Source: Butyricicoccus pullicaecorum (GTDB lineage Bacteria; Bacillota; Clostridia; Oscillospirales; Butyricicoccaceae). Taken from it: a stretch of DNA of 64,000 bases. Location of the stretch: NCBI GenBank assembly GCA_018365995.1, contig JAGZIY010000005.1, forward strand, positions 44,255 through 108,254, in the 5' to 3' direction. This document shows positions 1-9,600 of the stretch, one piece after another (position 1 is the stretch's first letter; each line of letters opens with the position of its first letter). Position numbers and translations under genes: made by a program. A model generated the notes under the pieces. That model was given only the letters and a program-made list of their open reading frames with translations, did not search any database and was not told the origin of the DNA.

Positions 1-1
1 C

Positions 2-511
2 GGCAGCATGGGATATTCCAAAAATAAAAATTTGATCCGTCAGCTCAATCTCTGCGGTATCCCATTTCAGCTGCTGGTCGTATGCGGCAATAACAAAAAA
101 CAATATGAAGAAATGCTGCAAATGCAGGCACGGCAAGACGGTCCCTGTATTCTCTATCCCTATGGCTTTGTCAACAATGTGGAGGAAATGATGAGCGCGG
201 CAGACTGCATTATCACAAAGCCCGGCGGACTGACCGTCTCCGAAGCACTTGCAAAACATCTGCCCATGATTTTGGTCAATCCCATTCCCGGACACGAAGA
301 ACGCAATGTGGAATTCCTTATGAATAATGGTATGGCATGTCTCGTCACCAAAACCTTTCCGGTAGATGAGGCAGTGTATCATCTGTTCAAAAGCCCGCAC
401 CGTCTGCGCACTGTGAGAGAGACAATGAGTGCCATTGCACACCCCGATGCAACTGCACGTCTTTGCGATTTTATCTTAACAAAGCTGCCTGCACAGCATA
501 CCATTTCATAA
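2..511 (+). CDS. MGDG synthase-type glycosyltransferase, C-terminal part (cut by window edge)
   Basis: The frame is open to the left edge, so only about the last 169 residues are present and the methionine at 8 is probably internal. This is the sugar-nucleotide-binding half of a MurG-fold (GT28) glycosyltransferase of the MGDG synthase / processive diacylglycerol glycosyltransferase group. Visible are the Rossmann strand LLVVCGNN, a VEEMMSAAD segment, the donor-binding motif KPGGLTVSEAL and the following PIPGHEERN. Members transfer glucose or galactose from a UDP-sugar to diacylglycerol on the cytoplasmic membrane face, giving membrane glycolipids and lipoteichoic acid anchors. The acceptor and donor cannot be read from this fragment. 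The gene runs convergently into the minus-strand repair operon and shares a bidirectional terminator with it. Confidence 0.85.
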   Translation, partial: GSMGYSKNKNLIRQLNLCGIPFQLLVVCGNNKKQYEEMLQMQARQDGPCILYPYGFVNNVEEMMSAADCIITKPGGLTVSEALAKHLPMILVNPIPGHEERNVEFLMNNGMACLVTKTFPVDEAVYHLFKSPHRLRTVRETMSAIAHPDATARLCDFILTKLPAQHTIS

Positions 512-512
512 T

Positions 513-549
513 AAAATGCACAGAATCCAAATGGACTCTGTGCATTTTT
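513..549. terminator. bidirectional intrinsic terminator
   Basis: Long hairpin with arms at 513-528 and 533-548 (one internal mismatch), loop AAAT, A-run on the left and T-run on the right. It lies exactly between two convergent genes, so it can serve both strands. Confidence 0.85.
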
Positions 550-1046
550 CATTTAACCGCTTGGGCAATCACACGGTATGCCTCTATCAGCCGTTCCTTT
601 GACCACGCCGCATTTGCAGGACTGGTAGATGGCAGACAAACGGCTGCGATCCCCGTCCTAGGCTGGCATAATTTGGTATAATACTTGTGAGATGCCGTTC
701 CCGTACAAAAAATCGCTTTCACCTGCGTCTGGGCAATGAGCCATTGTAAATCATTCGGTTCCGGATTGCGAATAGAGGTATCGCTCGCTCCCTTGATTTC
801 ACAAGCTGCAAGGGTATCCCACATTGCAATGTGATGTCTGTATGCCATTTGCCGCTTTTCCTCTACGCTTTGTGGTGTCGGCTCATCAAACACGGCCGCC
901 AAAACCGGCCAAAACCGATTTTGCGGATGCCCATAGAAAAATGCCTGTTCTCTGGATTTGGGACTTGGCATAGACCCTAAAATGAGCACTCTGGAGTCCG
1001 GCGCAAAAAGCGGTGGAAAATTATGTGTAACGCGGATATATTCCAT
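549..1046 (-). CDS. DNA-deoxyinosine / mismatch-specific uracil glycosylase family protein
   Basis: 165 residues, uracil-DNA glycosylase superfamily fold of the small Mug/hypoxanthine-type group. The N-terminal motif LILGSMPSPKSREQAFFYGHP.NRFWPVL is characteristic, followed by MWDTLAACEIKGASD..IRNPEPND and a C-terminal LPSTSPANA segment that inserts into DNA. Such enzymes excise deaminated bases (hypoxanthine, uracil) as the first step of base excision repair. The start at 1046 is chosen because GGAGGAAG sits just upstream and the ATG overlaps the mutY stop as TAATG; a longer in-frame extension to 1130 would lie inside mutY. Last gene of a thioesterase-mutY-glycosylase operon. The exact substrate is inferred from family membership. 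Confidence 0.85.
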   Translation of the reverse strand: MEYIRVTHNFPPLFAPDSRVLILGSMPSPKSREQAFFYGHPQNRFWPVLAAVFDEPTPQSVEEKRQMAYRHHIAMWDTLAACEIKGASDTSIRNPEPNDLQWLIAQTQVKAIFCTGTASHKYYTKLCQPRTGIAAVCLPSTSPANAAWSKERLIEAYRVIAQAVK

Positions 1047-2083
1047 TATTCTTCCTCCAGTACCTCCAAAAATGCACGAAATGCTGACGGCAGTGCATAT
1101 TCCCCGCGCAGTTCGTTCGGTGTGACCCATATCAGTTCAGGGACAGGTGCACAAAGTTCTGCATAATATCCCGTCATATGCCATTCTATATGCGTAAAAA
1201 TATGCTTTGCCGGAGACAACGACAGTAATTTCGCTGCTTTCCACCCATTCTCTTCTAACTGCGCTTTAATTTCCCGCGGCCCGAGCTTTCTTTCATAGGC
1301 AGGAAGTTCCCACATACCCGCAAGCAGTCCCCTGTCCGGTCTGCGCCGAATCCCGACCAGCTTTCCGCAGCGTACCAAAATCACCGTGCGCTCTATAATC
1401 GTTCTCGCTTTCTTTGGTGTGCGCACGGGAATCTGATCCCATGTTTTTTCATGGAATGCACGACACAGGTGTGAAATCGGACAATCTGCACAGCGCGGTA
1501 TTCCATTCGGAATACACACCATTGCCCCCAGTTCCATAAGCGCCTGATTGAAGTCTCCGGCTCGGTCTTTTGGTATTATTTCCACAAGCTGTGCACGAAA
1601 GTCCCGCTTGACCTTCAAATCATCTACCGAACGAAAATCGCCCTGCACCCGCGCGCATACGCGGAGTACATTGCCATCGACCGCAGGCTCTGGAAGTCCA
1701 AACGCAATCGATGCAATCGCACTGGCAGTATAGTCTCCAATTCCCGAAAGCGATAAAAGTGCTTTGTAATCGTTGGGCATTTGCCCATCATATTCCTCAC
1801 ACAACAAACACGCCGCCTTGTGCAGATTGCGTACCCGACTATAATATCCAAGCCCCTCCCATAATTTGAGATAGACCTGCTCAGGTGCCTTTGCCAGTGC
1901 CTCAATATCTGGACACGCCTGTAAAAATCGTTCATAATACGGAATCACTGCCTCTACCCGAGTTTGCTGGAGCATAATTTCAGATAACCATATCCGATAG
2001 GGATCCTTTGTATTCCGCCAAGGTAAATCCCGATGTCCCGCATCATACCATACAAGCAGCTCTGCTGCCATCTGCTTGGTCAT
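1046..2083 (-). CDS. mutY: A/G-specific adenine glycosylase MutY
   Basis: 345 residues, full length for MutY. It removes adenine mispaired with 8-oxoguanine or G. Visible are the catalytic acid E35 in SEIMLQQT, the helix-hairpin-helix LSLSGIGDYTASAI (about 110-123) and catalytic D136 in VDGNV. The 4Fe-4S ligands are C190, C198, C201 and C207; the first gap is seven residues rather than the six of the E. coli protein. The C-terminal third is a NUDIX-like 8-oxoG recognition domain (RRRPDRGLLAGMWELP...). The start overlaps the upstream thioesterase stop by four bases and the end overlaps the next DNA glycosylase, so two base-excision enzymes are translationally coupled. Confidence 0.97.
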   Translation of the reverse strand: MTKQMAAELLVWYDAGHRDLPWRNTKDPYRIWLSEIMLQQTRVEAVIPYYERFLQACPDIEALAKAPEQVYLKLWEGLGYYSRVRNLHKAACLLCEEYDGQMPNDYKALLSLSGIGDYTASAIASIAFGLPEPAVDGNVLRVCARVQGDFRSVDDLKVKRDFRAQLVEIIPKDRAGDFNQALMELGAMVCIPNGIPRCADCPISHLCRAFHEKTWDQIPVRTPKKARTIIERTVILVRCGKLVGIRRRPDRGLLAGMWELPAYERKLGPREIKAQLEENGWKAAKLLSLSPAKHIFTHIEWHMTGYYAELCAPVPELIWVTPNELRGEYALPSAFRAFLEVLEEE

Positions 2084-2499
2084 TCGAGTGATTCCGTGCG
2101 TTCCCCAATATAGAACATAGTAAAGGTTGCCTGTGCAATCTCTGTTTCGTCTTCATCTGTAATGGTAACGCCATAAACCGCCGTTGTTCTTCCTACCTTG
2201 ATTTCCTGTGTCTTTGCGAATAGGGACTGCCCATTTTTCCCCGGACGCAGATACTGAATAGAGGCGTTTAGCGTTACGCCAACCCGCCCATAAGAGGCTG
2301 CCGCGGTTCCGGCTGCTGTATCACAAAGGGCATAGATTGCACCACCATGCGCGTTCCCAAGTGCATTCAAGATGCCCTCCCCTGCTGGAAGCTCTACTTC
2401 CGCATATCCCGGACGAATCGTGCGTATGCGCATACCCAAGAGTTCATTAAATCCGCCATTCTCCTGTTTCTGGCGGAGAAAAGCCAAAGTATCTGACAT
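2080..2499 (-). CDS. PaaI-type hotdog-fold thioesterase
   Basis: 139 residues, the usual size for a single hotdog domain. The active-site segment NAHGGAIYALCDTAAGTAA is the PaaI/YbgC-like HGG motif with a downstream Asp, and LNASIQYLRPG forms the typical central strand. Family members hydrolyse acyl-CoA thioesters, often aryl-CoA, in the cytosol; the substrate here is unknown. First gene of the operon with mutY and the DNA glycosylase, overlapping mutY by ATGA. The link to DNA repair is positional only. An AAAGGA ribosome site lies rather far upstream of the ATG. Confidence 0.88.
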   Translation of the reverse strand: MSDTLAFLRQKQENGGFNELLGMRIRTIRPGYAEVELPAGEGILNALGNAHGGAIYALCDTAAGTAAASYGRVGVTLNASIQYLRPGKNGQSLFAKTQEIKVGRTTAVYGVTITDEDETEIAQATFTMFYIGERTESLE

Positions 2500-2537
2500 A
2501 AATATAAAAAATCCTTTCTACTAAATCGTCTTGTGTT

Positions 2538-2566
2538 ATCATATCATATTTACAGATTTTCGTAAA
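2538..2566 (-). promoter_or_regulatory. sigma-A promoter for the thioesterase-mutY operon
   Basis: Read on the minus strand: TTTACG (2561-2566), a 17-bp spacer and TATGAT (2538-2543), about 40 bp upstream of the start codon. A second TATGAT overlaps it at 2543-2548. Confidence 0.55.
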
Positions 2567-2636
2567 CCGCCTAAGCGAACGCCAAAAAATATCAAATATC
2601 CTGCACAAGTTTGGATATGTTTTGTTCTATTTGACA

Positions 2637-2694
2637 TTGACAGACCGGTTAGCAATCACTTACAATAAAACATGAGAAGTTAACTAAAGGTAAC
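2637..2694 (+). promoter_or_regulatory. feoAB promoter with candidate DtxR-type iron box
   Basis: TTGACA (2637-2642), 18-bp spacer, TACAAT (2661-2666). Immediately after the predicted transcription start lies GTTAACTAAAGGTAAC (2679-2694), an imperfect palindrome with GTTA...TAAC ends like DtxR/IdeR boxes. A repressor bound here would block transcription. The operon encodes a DtxR-family protein, so autoregulation by iron is the simplest reading; this is inference. Confidence 0.6.
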
Positions 2695-2718
2695 AAATGG
2701 AGGCATCAATCAGATATC

Positions 2719-2946
2719 ATGAACAAATCGCTTGCACAACTCAAACCCGGACAGTCTGGGATCGTAGAAAGCTTAAGTGCAGAAGGTGCAATCAAACGAC
2801 ACTTTCTAGATATGGGAATTACAAAAGGCGTGTGTATTACGGTAGATCGTGTTGCCCCTTTTGGGGATCCTATCGCGGTACGACTTCGCGGTTATAGTCT
2901 CTCCCTTCGCCGTGAAGAAGCTGCCAATATACTTTTGGAGGACTGA
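2719..2946 (+). CDS. feoA: FeoA ferrous iron transport accessory protein
   Basis: 75-residue SH3-like FeoA domain: LAQLKPGQSGIVESL, then HFLDMGITKGVCITV and the closing LRGYSLSLRREEA. FeoA is a small cytosolic partner of the FeoB ferrous iron transporter. A GGAGG at 2699-2703 is unusually far (about 15 bases) from this ATG, but no other start gives a FeoA protein. It lies five bases upstream of feoB in a feoA-feoB-dtxR-HAD operon behind an iron-box-like palindrome. Confidence 0.93.
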   Translation: MNKSLAQLKPGQSGIVESLSAEGAIKRHFLDMGITKGVCITVDRVAPFGDPIAVRLRGYSLSLRREEAANILLED

Positions 2947-2951
2947 TAAAC

Positions 2952-4955
2952 ATGCAGACAATCGCAATTATCGGAAACCCAAACAGCGGCAAGACCACGC
3001 TATTCAATCGTCTTACAGGCTCCAATCAACATGTCGGCAACTGGCCCGGTGTTACTATCGACCGGAAAACCGGTCACATCGAGCATGCAGGCAAGCGGGT
3101 TGATGCTGTCGATCTGCCCGGCATCTATTCGCTCTCTCCCTATACACAAGAAGAAATCATTGCCCGTGAGTTTGTGCTTTCCGACGAGCTGGACGGTATA
3201 CTGAATATTGTAGATGCCACCAATTTGGAGCGCAACCTCTATCTCACCATGCAGCTGATTGGGCTCGGACTTCCCATGATTATCGCACTCAACTTTATTG
3301 ACGATGTGGAGGCTCAAGATATCCATATCGACTGTGAAAAAATGAGTGCACATTTAGGCGTCCCTGTACTCCCGATTTCTGCCCGACGTGGCATTGGCAT
3401 TTCATCTCTGTTAGATGCGGTGACAGGAAAGATACATCCGCCAACACATCAGCCTGCATATTTGCACGGTGTCGGTGCCGCGATTCGCCATGGCGCTGAG
3501 ATTTTGGAAAAAAGTGATCTGCGCGCTTGCAGCCGTCCCTTTTATGCAGCAAAATTATTAGAAGATGACCCTCAAATCGTTTCCCATATCCAGCTGACCG
3601 CAGAACAGCGCGCCCAAATGGACGCACTTGCAGATGCACTCTGCGCACATGATATCGGACAAGACCATGAAATGCTGTTTGCTGACGCATTTTATGATTA
3701 CATTGAAGGGGTCGTTCACGAAAGTGTAACCCGCCCTTCCATCCCCAAACAAACACCAACCACATGCATTGACCGCATCGTCATGCAAAAATGGCTCGCA
3801 CTCCCTATCTTTATTGCCATTATGGCGCTGATGTTTTGGACAACTTTTGGCCCTGTTGGTGAGACACTCAAGGGCGCACTGGAATCTCTGCTTCAGGAGG
3901 GCATTGCACCGAATCTCGAGGCTCTGCTGCTTACACTCGGAACCTCTGACTGGATCATTAGCCTGATTTGTGATGGAATCATTGGCGGCGTGGGCGGCGT
4001 TGTCTCCTTTCTCCCGCAAATCATCATTTTATTCTTTTTCCTATCCATGCTGGAAGACACTGGATATCTCGCGCGCATTGCATTTATTATGGACACGCTG
4101 CTCAGACGTATCGGACTTTCCGGTAAATCCTTTGTCCCCATGCTGATGGGCTTTGGCTGTACAACCCCTGCTGTCATGGCAGCGCGCACCATGGAAAACG
4201 AAAAGGATCGCCGCATGACCATTATGCTGACGCCATTCATGTCCTGTGGAGCCAAGCTTCCAGTCTACGCATTGGTGGCTGGTGCCATATTCGGCAAACA
4301 TGCAAGCCTTGTCATCATCAGCTTGTATATATTGGGCATTTTGATGTCCATTTTCGCCGGAGCTCTGCTTCAAAAAACCGTTTTCAAAGGTGTATCCTCT
4401 GGTTTTGTCTTAGAGCTTCCACCTTATCGTTTGCCTACATGGAAGGGTACCATACGCAGCATGTACGACAAGGCAAAGGACTTCCTGACAAAAGCTGGTA
4501 CGATCATCTTCCTCATGTCTATCCTTATCTGGCTGTTACAGAACTTCACACCCACTTTATCGGTTGCAGCCTCTCCAGAGTCCTCCATTTTGGGTATATT
4601 CGGTCGTATGATTGCACCGATTTTTGCACCACTGGGATTTGGAACATGGCAAGCATCTGTTGCCTTGCTCACAGGTCTGATTGCCAAAGAAACCGTTGTA
4701 TCCACCATGAATGTGCTCTATGGGGTATCTACCAGTGCACAGCTGAGCATAATCCTTTCTGGTGTCTTTTCACCGGCAGCAGCATATGCCTTTTTGGTGT
4801 TTATCCTGCTCTATATGCCCTGCATCTCAGCTTTTGCAACCATTAAGCGTGAAATGGGCGGCTGGTCGTGGGCACTGAGCGCTGCTGCCTTCCAAACCTT
4901 ACTGGCTTGGATCACATCATTTGCCGTATACCATATTGGTATGCTCCTGTTTTAG
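2952..4955 (+). CDS. feoB: FeoB ferrous iron transporter
   Basis: 667 residues. The N-terminal G-protein domain has G1 GNPNSGKT at residues 8-15, the switch region WPGVTID, G3 DLPGIYSLS and a G4-like NFIDD. A helical spacer follows to about residue 270, then the membrane part with two Gate repeats; LEDTGYLARIAF and GFGCTTPAVMAART are the conserved transport motifs, including the Cys used by FeoB for Fe2+. It imports Fe2+ across the cytoplasmic membrane, typical of anaerobes where iron is ferrous. Co-transcribed with feoA and followed 15 bp later by the DtxR-type regulator. Confidence 0.97.
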   Translation: MQTIAIIGNPNSGKTTLFNRLTGSNQHVGNWPGVTIDRKTGHIEHAGKRVDAVDLPGIYSLSPYTQEEIIAREFVLSDELDGILNIVDATNLERNLYLTMQLIGLGLPMIIALNFIDDVEAQDIHIDCEKMSAHLGVPVLPISARRGIGISSLLDAVTGKIHPPTHQPAYLHGVGAAIRHGAEILEKSDLRACSRPFYAAKLLEDDPQIVSHIQLTAEQRAQMDALADALCAHDIGQDHEMLFADAFYDYIEGVVHESVTRPSIPKQTPTTCIDRIVMQKWLALPIFIAIMALMFWTTFGPVGETLKGALESLLQEGIAPNLEALLLTLGTSDWIISLICDGIIGGVGGVVSFLPQIIILFFFLSMLEDTGYLARIAFIMDTLLRRIGLSGKSFVPMLMGFGCTTPAVMAARTMENEKDRRMTIMLTPFMSCGAKLPVYALVAGAIFGKHASLVIISLYILGILMSIFAGALLQKTVFKGVSSGFVLELPPYRLPTWKGTIRSMYDKAKDFLTKAGTIIFLMSILIWLLQNFTPTLSVAASPESSILGIFGRMIAPIFAPLGFGTWQASVALLTGLIAKETVVSTMNVLYGVSTSAQLSIILSGVFSPAAAYAFLVFILLYMPCISAFATIKREMGGWSWALSAAAFQTLLAWITSFAVYHIGMLLF

Positions 4956-4970
4956 TTTTGGAGGTGTCCT

Positions 4971-5348
4971 ATGCGACAGATTCATGAATCTGGCGAAAAC
5001 TATTTGGAAGTGATTTTGGATATTCAAAATGAACTTGGTACCGTTCGTTCAGTGGAAATTGCCCGGCGTGTCGGCGTATCCCGTGCTTCTGTTTCCAAGG
5101 CTCTCAGTGTCCTGCGAGACATGGGACTGGTCGAGCCCGCCTATTATAGTGATGTTGTGCTCACTGAGGCTGGGCTTGCGCACGCACGCGAGATTCGTCA
5201 CCGTCATGATTTGCTCTGCCGTTATCTGCGCGATGTTTTAGGGGTTTCGCCGGAAACCGCCGAACATGATGCATGCCGTATCGAGCACGTCGTTTCTGAT
5301 GAACTCATTCACCGTCTTGAATATATTTTACGGGAGGAAGATCAATGA
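4971..5348 (+). CDS. DtxR-family metal-dependent repressor
   Basis: 125 residues: N-terminal winged helix (VEIARRVGVSRASVSKALSVLRDMGLV) followed by a dimerisation/metal-binding domain; the SH3 domain of full-length DtxR is absent. H79, C102, E105 and H106 (in ACRIEH) match the residue identities and even the numbering of DtxR metal ligands. MntR-type manganese sensors have Glu where this protein has Cys, so iron sensing is favoured (inference). It lies directly behind feoB and overlaps the next gene by ATGA. The palindrome upstream of feoA is its likely operator. Confidence 0.9.
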   Translation: MRQIHESGENYLEVILDIQNELGTVRSVEIARRVGVSRASVSKALSVLRDMGLVEPAYYSDVVLTEAGLAHAREIRHRHDLLCRYLRDVLGVSPETAEHDACRIEHVVSDELIHRLEYILREEDQ

Positions 5349-6148
5349 TTCAGCTGATTGCGGCAGATTTAGACGGAACACTGCTGGACAGCAAAAAGCA
5401 GTTATCCCCTGATTTATTCCCGCTCATCCGTCAACTGCGAAAAAACAATATCCATTTTGCAGCTGCAAGCGGACGGCAATATGATAACCTGCATATGCTG
5501 TTTTCAGAGGTCTGTGACGAAATTTCCTTTATCTGCGAAAATGGTGCTGCGGTTTATCATCACTCCAATTGTCTCTTTGCTGACCAAATGCCTGCACAAT
5601 ATTTTATTCCACCCATTCTCTCCATTCGTACACTTCCCGATGTCAACGCCGTTCTGTGTACCCATACGGGCGCTTTTATCGAATGCAGCACAGACACCGA
5701 ATTTGTTAAGAATGCACAGATGTATTACGAAAAACTTACTATTGTACCCGATCTCATTGCGGTATTGGCACAGCAGCCCGCATTTAAGCTTGCTGTCTTT
5801 GAGAAAGCGCACGCCGAAACCGGCTGCTTTCCCATACTCCGTTCCTATACTGATCACTTTGCTGTCGTCCTTTCAGGTGCAGACTGGGTAGATCTCATGA
5901 ATCCAAAAACCAATAAGGGCATCGGGCTTCAGCAGCTTGCGGCACATCTGCATATCCCACTCTGTAATACTATGGCATTTGGTGACTATCTCAATGATAC
6001 CGAATTGCTGCAAACCGCAGGTTGTGCATTTGTAATGGAAAACGGGCATCCGGCGCTGAAACAAATCGCTGACCATATCGCCCCCTCCAACGAGGAAAAT
6101 GGCGTTGTTCGTGCCATTCAATCTTATTTTCATTTAACGAAATCATAA
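5345..6148 (+). CDS. Cof-type HAD phosphatase
   Basis: 267 residues of the Cof/YidA (HAD IIB) group. Motif I is DLDGTLLDSKK near residue 9, motif II the AASGRQ segment, and motif IV GDYLNDTELLQTAG near residue 215 is followed by AFVMENGHPALK. These enzymes dephosphorylate small metabolites such as sugar phosphates or FMN; the substrate cannot be read. Coupled to the dtxR gene by a four-base overlap and last in the feo operon, ending at a strong hairpin. Why a phosphatase is co-regulated with iron uptake is unclear. Confidence 0.9.
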   Translation: MIQLIAADLDGTLLDSKKQLSPDLFPLIRQLRKNNIHFAAASGRQYDNLHMLFSEVCDEISFICENGAAVYHHSNCLFADQMPAQYFIPPILSIRTLPDVNAVLCTHTGAFIECSTDTEFVKNAQMYYEKLTIVPDLIAVLAQQPAFKLAVFEKAHAETGCFPILRSYTDHFAVVLSGADWVDLMNPKTNKGIGLQQLAAHLHIPLCNTMAFGDYLNDTELLQTAGCAFVMENGHPALKQIADHIAPSNEENGVVRAIQSYFHLTKS

Positions 6149-6178
6149 GGAAGCGGATTTTCCGCTTCCTTTCTTTGT
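6149..6178 (+). terminator. terminator of the feo operon
   Basis: Perfect nine-base arms GGAAGCGGA (6149-6157) and TCCGCTTCC (6161-6169), loop TTT, followed by a T-rich tract. It starts right after the stop codon. Confidence 0.88.
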
Positions 6179-6337
6179 TATAATACTCTAAAAAAATTGA
6201 GGTTTTCCTTTGGATTCCCCAATTTTAGTCCTCCATACTGCGAAATATTTTGTTATTTCAATATATTATACGTTTTTTCTTTTCCCATTCGTTAAACCTG
6301 CACAATTTCTACCTTGTTTTTTCAGTAAAAAAATGCC

Positions 6338-6366
6338 TTGAAGTGTGATATAAATTAAGATATAGT
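6338..6366 (+). promoter_or_regulatory. promoter of the beta-galactosidase gene, long leader
   Basis: TTGAAG (6338-6343), 17-bp spacer, TATAGT (6361-6366). The gene begins at 6601, so the transcript would have a leader of about 230 bases. The 6181-6600 gap is AT-rich and holds no gene; I recognise no riboswitch or clear CRE-type operator in it. Confidence 0.5.
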
Positions 6367-6600
6367 TAAGTCATCCATTAAAGCATATGAGACAATACAA
6401 CGGGGGACACACAGATATTGATACAATTTTTCAAAGCAACCACATAATATAAACCGTGTTACTTAGAATAATTTTATCCTTATAAAAGTTTGTAAAATTA
6501 ACTAAAAATCTCATGCAAAACAACTTTTATGTCCGATTATGCTTTATATTTGAAACTCTTTTTTAGAGTGTTCATTTCACAGGTAATTTTGGAGGTAATC

Positions 6601-9600
6601 ATGAAAAAGAAACAACAACAGGCCGTCAGCTTTCTTCTGGCTGCTACACTTGGTTCTTCTCTGCTTGCCGGCGGAGTGCAAACAGCTCAGGCACTCGATG
6701 CCAGCAATGATGGTTCCGGCAAAACAGTCACCGATATTCCAAAACCCGCCGATCCCAACGGCAGCATATTCAAAGGTGAGGAATGGTACGACCAGCGCAG
6801 TGTCTTTGAGGTCAACCGAGAAGATGCACACACAAGCTTCTATTCTTTCGCAAGCGTAGAAGATGCACGTATACGAAACCGCGACAACTCCCCAGCCTAC
6901 CAATCTCTCAACGGCACATGGAAATTCTCCTATGCACAGACACCTCATGAACGCAATGAGGAATTTTTCAAAAAAGATTACGATGTCAGCAGTTGGGACG
7001 ATATTACCGTTCCCTCAAACTGGCAGACACAGGGCTATGATTCCCCTAAATACACAGATACCCGCCTGCCATGGGAGGGTGTAGAAACCCCACCGCTCGG
7101 CGTATCTCCAACCGTTTACAATCCCGTTGGTTCCTATCGCCGTGATTTTACTACTCCCAAGGATTGGGATGGCAAAGAGGTTTTTGTTTCTTTTCAGGGT
7201 GTAGAATCTGCATTCTATGTATGGGTCAACGGTCAATATGTCGGTTACAGTGAGGACAGCTATACCGCTGCGGAATTTGATATCAGCAAGTTCTTAAACC
7301 CCGCTGGTGAGAAAAACTCCATCTCAGTTCAAGTCTATCGTTGGTCAGATGGCAGTTATCTGGAGGATCAGGACTTTATCCGCCTGAGCGGTATTTTCCG
7401 TGATACCTTCCTGTACTGCAAGGATAAAAATGCCTCCCTCTTTGATTTCCGTTATACAACCGATTTGGACGAAAAATATGTTAATGCCTCCCTCAATTGC
7501 GAGGCCGTCCTGCGCAATTATTCCGGAAATGCGCCAGAGGGATATACAGTAGACACTATTTTGTTCGATGCAGCTGGTAAGGAAGTTGTAAAACAAAACC
7601 TTCCAGTTTCTTTTAAAGATGGTGAGGCACAGATCAAGCATACCTTTGCTGTGCAAAATCCTGCAAAGTGGTCTGCCGAAGCACCGAACCTGTATCAGCT
7701 TGTTTTTGTACTTAAGGATCCAAATGGCGCCATTGTAGAGACTGCTGGCTGCAATGTTGGTTTCCGTGAGATCTCCATTCGAAACAACGGTACCAACCAA
7801 GCCCAAATCATCATCAACGGGCAGCCGATTATGATGAAGGGTGTCAATCGTCATGAAACCATGCCCAAAACAGGTCGCCATGTCACCGAAGAAAGCATGA
7901 TTCAAGATATCAAGCTCATGAAGCAGTATAATATCAACGCAGTGCGCAATTCGCACTATCCGAATGAACCGCGCTGGTATGAGCTGTGTGATGAATATGG
8001 TCTTTATATGATCGATGAGGCAAACATCGAGTCGCATGGTGTCAATGACCAGATCCCACAAAGTGACCCTGAATGGATCAAGGCTTGTAAGGATCGTATG
8101 CGTTCTACCATTGAGCGCAGTAAAAACCACCCGTCCATCATCATGTGGTCACTTGGCAACGAATCCTACAACGGTGATACATGGGCAGAACTTGGCAAAC
8201 TGTGCAAGGAACTCGATGACACCCGTCTGGTACACTATGAGGGACATCGAGATATCCCTGAAGTCGATGTTTGGTCTCGTATGTATCGTCGTGTCAATCA
8301 GCTGGATATTGATGACCCCATCAAAAATCCGCTCGGCTGGTATGGCGAGCACGGTACAAAGCCTGCCATGCAGTGCGAATATGCACACGCAATGGGCAAT
8401 GGCGTTGGTAATTTACAAGAATACTGGGACGTATATGAAAAATATCCCAATATTCAGGGTGGCTTTATCTGGGACTGGGTCGATCAAACCATCCAGATGG
8501 AGACCCCTACGGACAAGCTCCTGCAAAATGATGGTATGCCGATTCCAGTCACACTCAAAGGTGAACTGGTCTCTGATGGACATTCTGGTAAATCCATGAA
8601 GGGATATGCAACCTGCTATAATGATCCAGCTCTGGTATTCAGCGGCAATCAGCCCTTTACGCTGGAGGCATGGGTAAAACCAGACAAGGGCGATTCTACT
8701 GGTCCTATCATCACCAAGGGAAATGATGAATGGATGTGTACCGAATCCTATGGTATCAAGCGCCAGATTCGCTACAATGAATCCACACAGCAGAAGGCAT
8801 CTGATAAGCTGGAGTTTTATATCTATAATACCCAATGGGATGACGAGAATGGTGTTTATGAAAAGGTTGTTGCCTCTTTCGACACGCCAGAGAATTGGGC
8901 AGAGCAGTGGCATCATATCGCTGGAACCTTTGACGGCAAAAACATGAAACTATATCTCGACGGAAAGGAAGTCGCATCTGCCGTCAACGAAAAGGGAATT
9001 GCCTATGGCGGTAACGCAGTGGGTATCGGTGCCGATGTGACATACGACGCACAAAACCCAAATGTACCTGCTGTATTTGAAGGGCTTATTGATGAAGTAC
9101 GCATTTCCAAGAAGGCTCTCTCAGCTGTGGAACTGCAAAAGACCGACCGCAAGCCCGATGACAGCACTCTGGTATGGCTTGACTTTGACCAGTTCACAGA
9201 AAAGAACTATGCACAAAAGGAATATTTCAGCTTTGGTGGCGATTGGCAGAACATTCCGGAAGGCAACCCCAATAATAAGAACTTCTGCGCAAATGGTCTG
9301 GTCTCCGCAGACCGCACAGTGCAGCCTGAGCTCATGGAAGTAAAGAAAGTATACCAGAATGTTGGAATCACTTCGGAAGATCCACTCTCCGGTACCATCA
9401 AACTCAATAACAAATATCTCTTTACAAACCTGAACGAATTTGATGCAAAGTGGGAGCTGCTTGAAGATGGTGTTCCGATTCAGGAGGGTAAGTTCTCCGC
9501 TGATGATCTCAATGTTGCACCACTGACCGAAAAGACAGTAAAACTCGGCTTTACTGCACCCAAGCAGCCGAAAGCAGGTGCAGAATACTTCCTCAACATC

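Noticed and set aside
7345..8130. 261-codon antisense open frame within the beta-galactosidase gene
   Set aside because: No ribosome site, no recognisable domain, fully inside a conserved gene.
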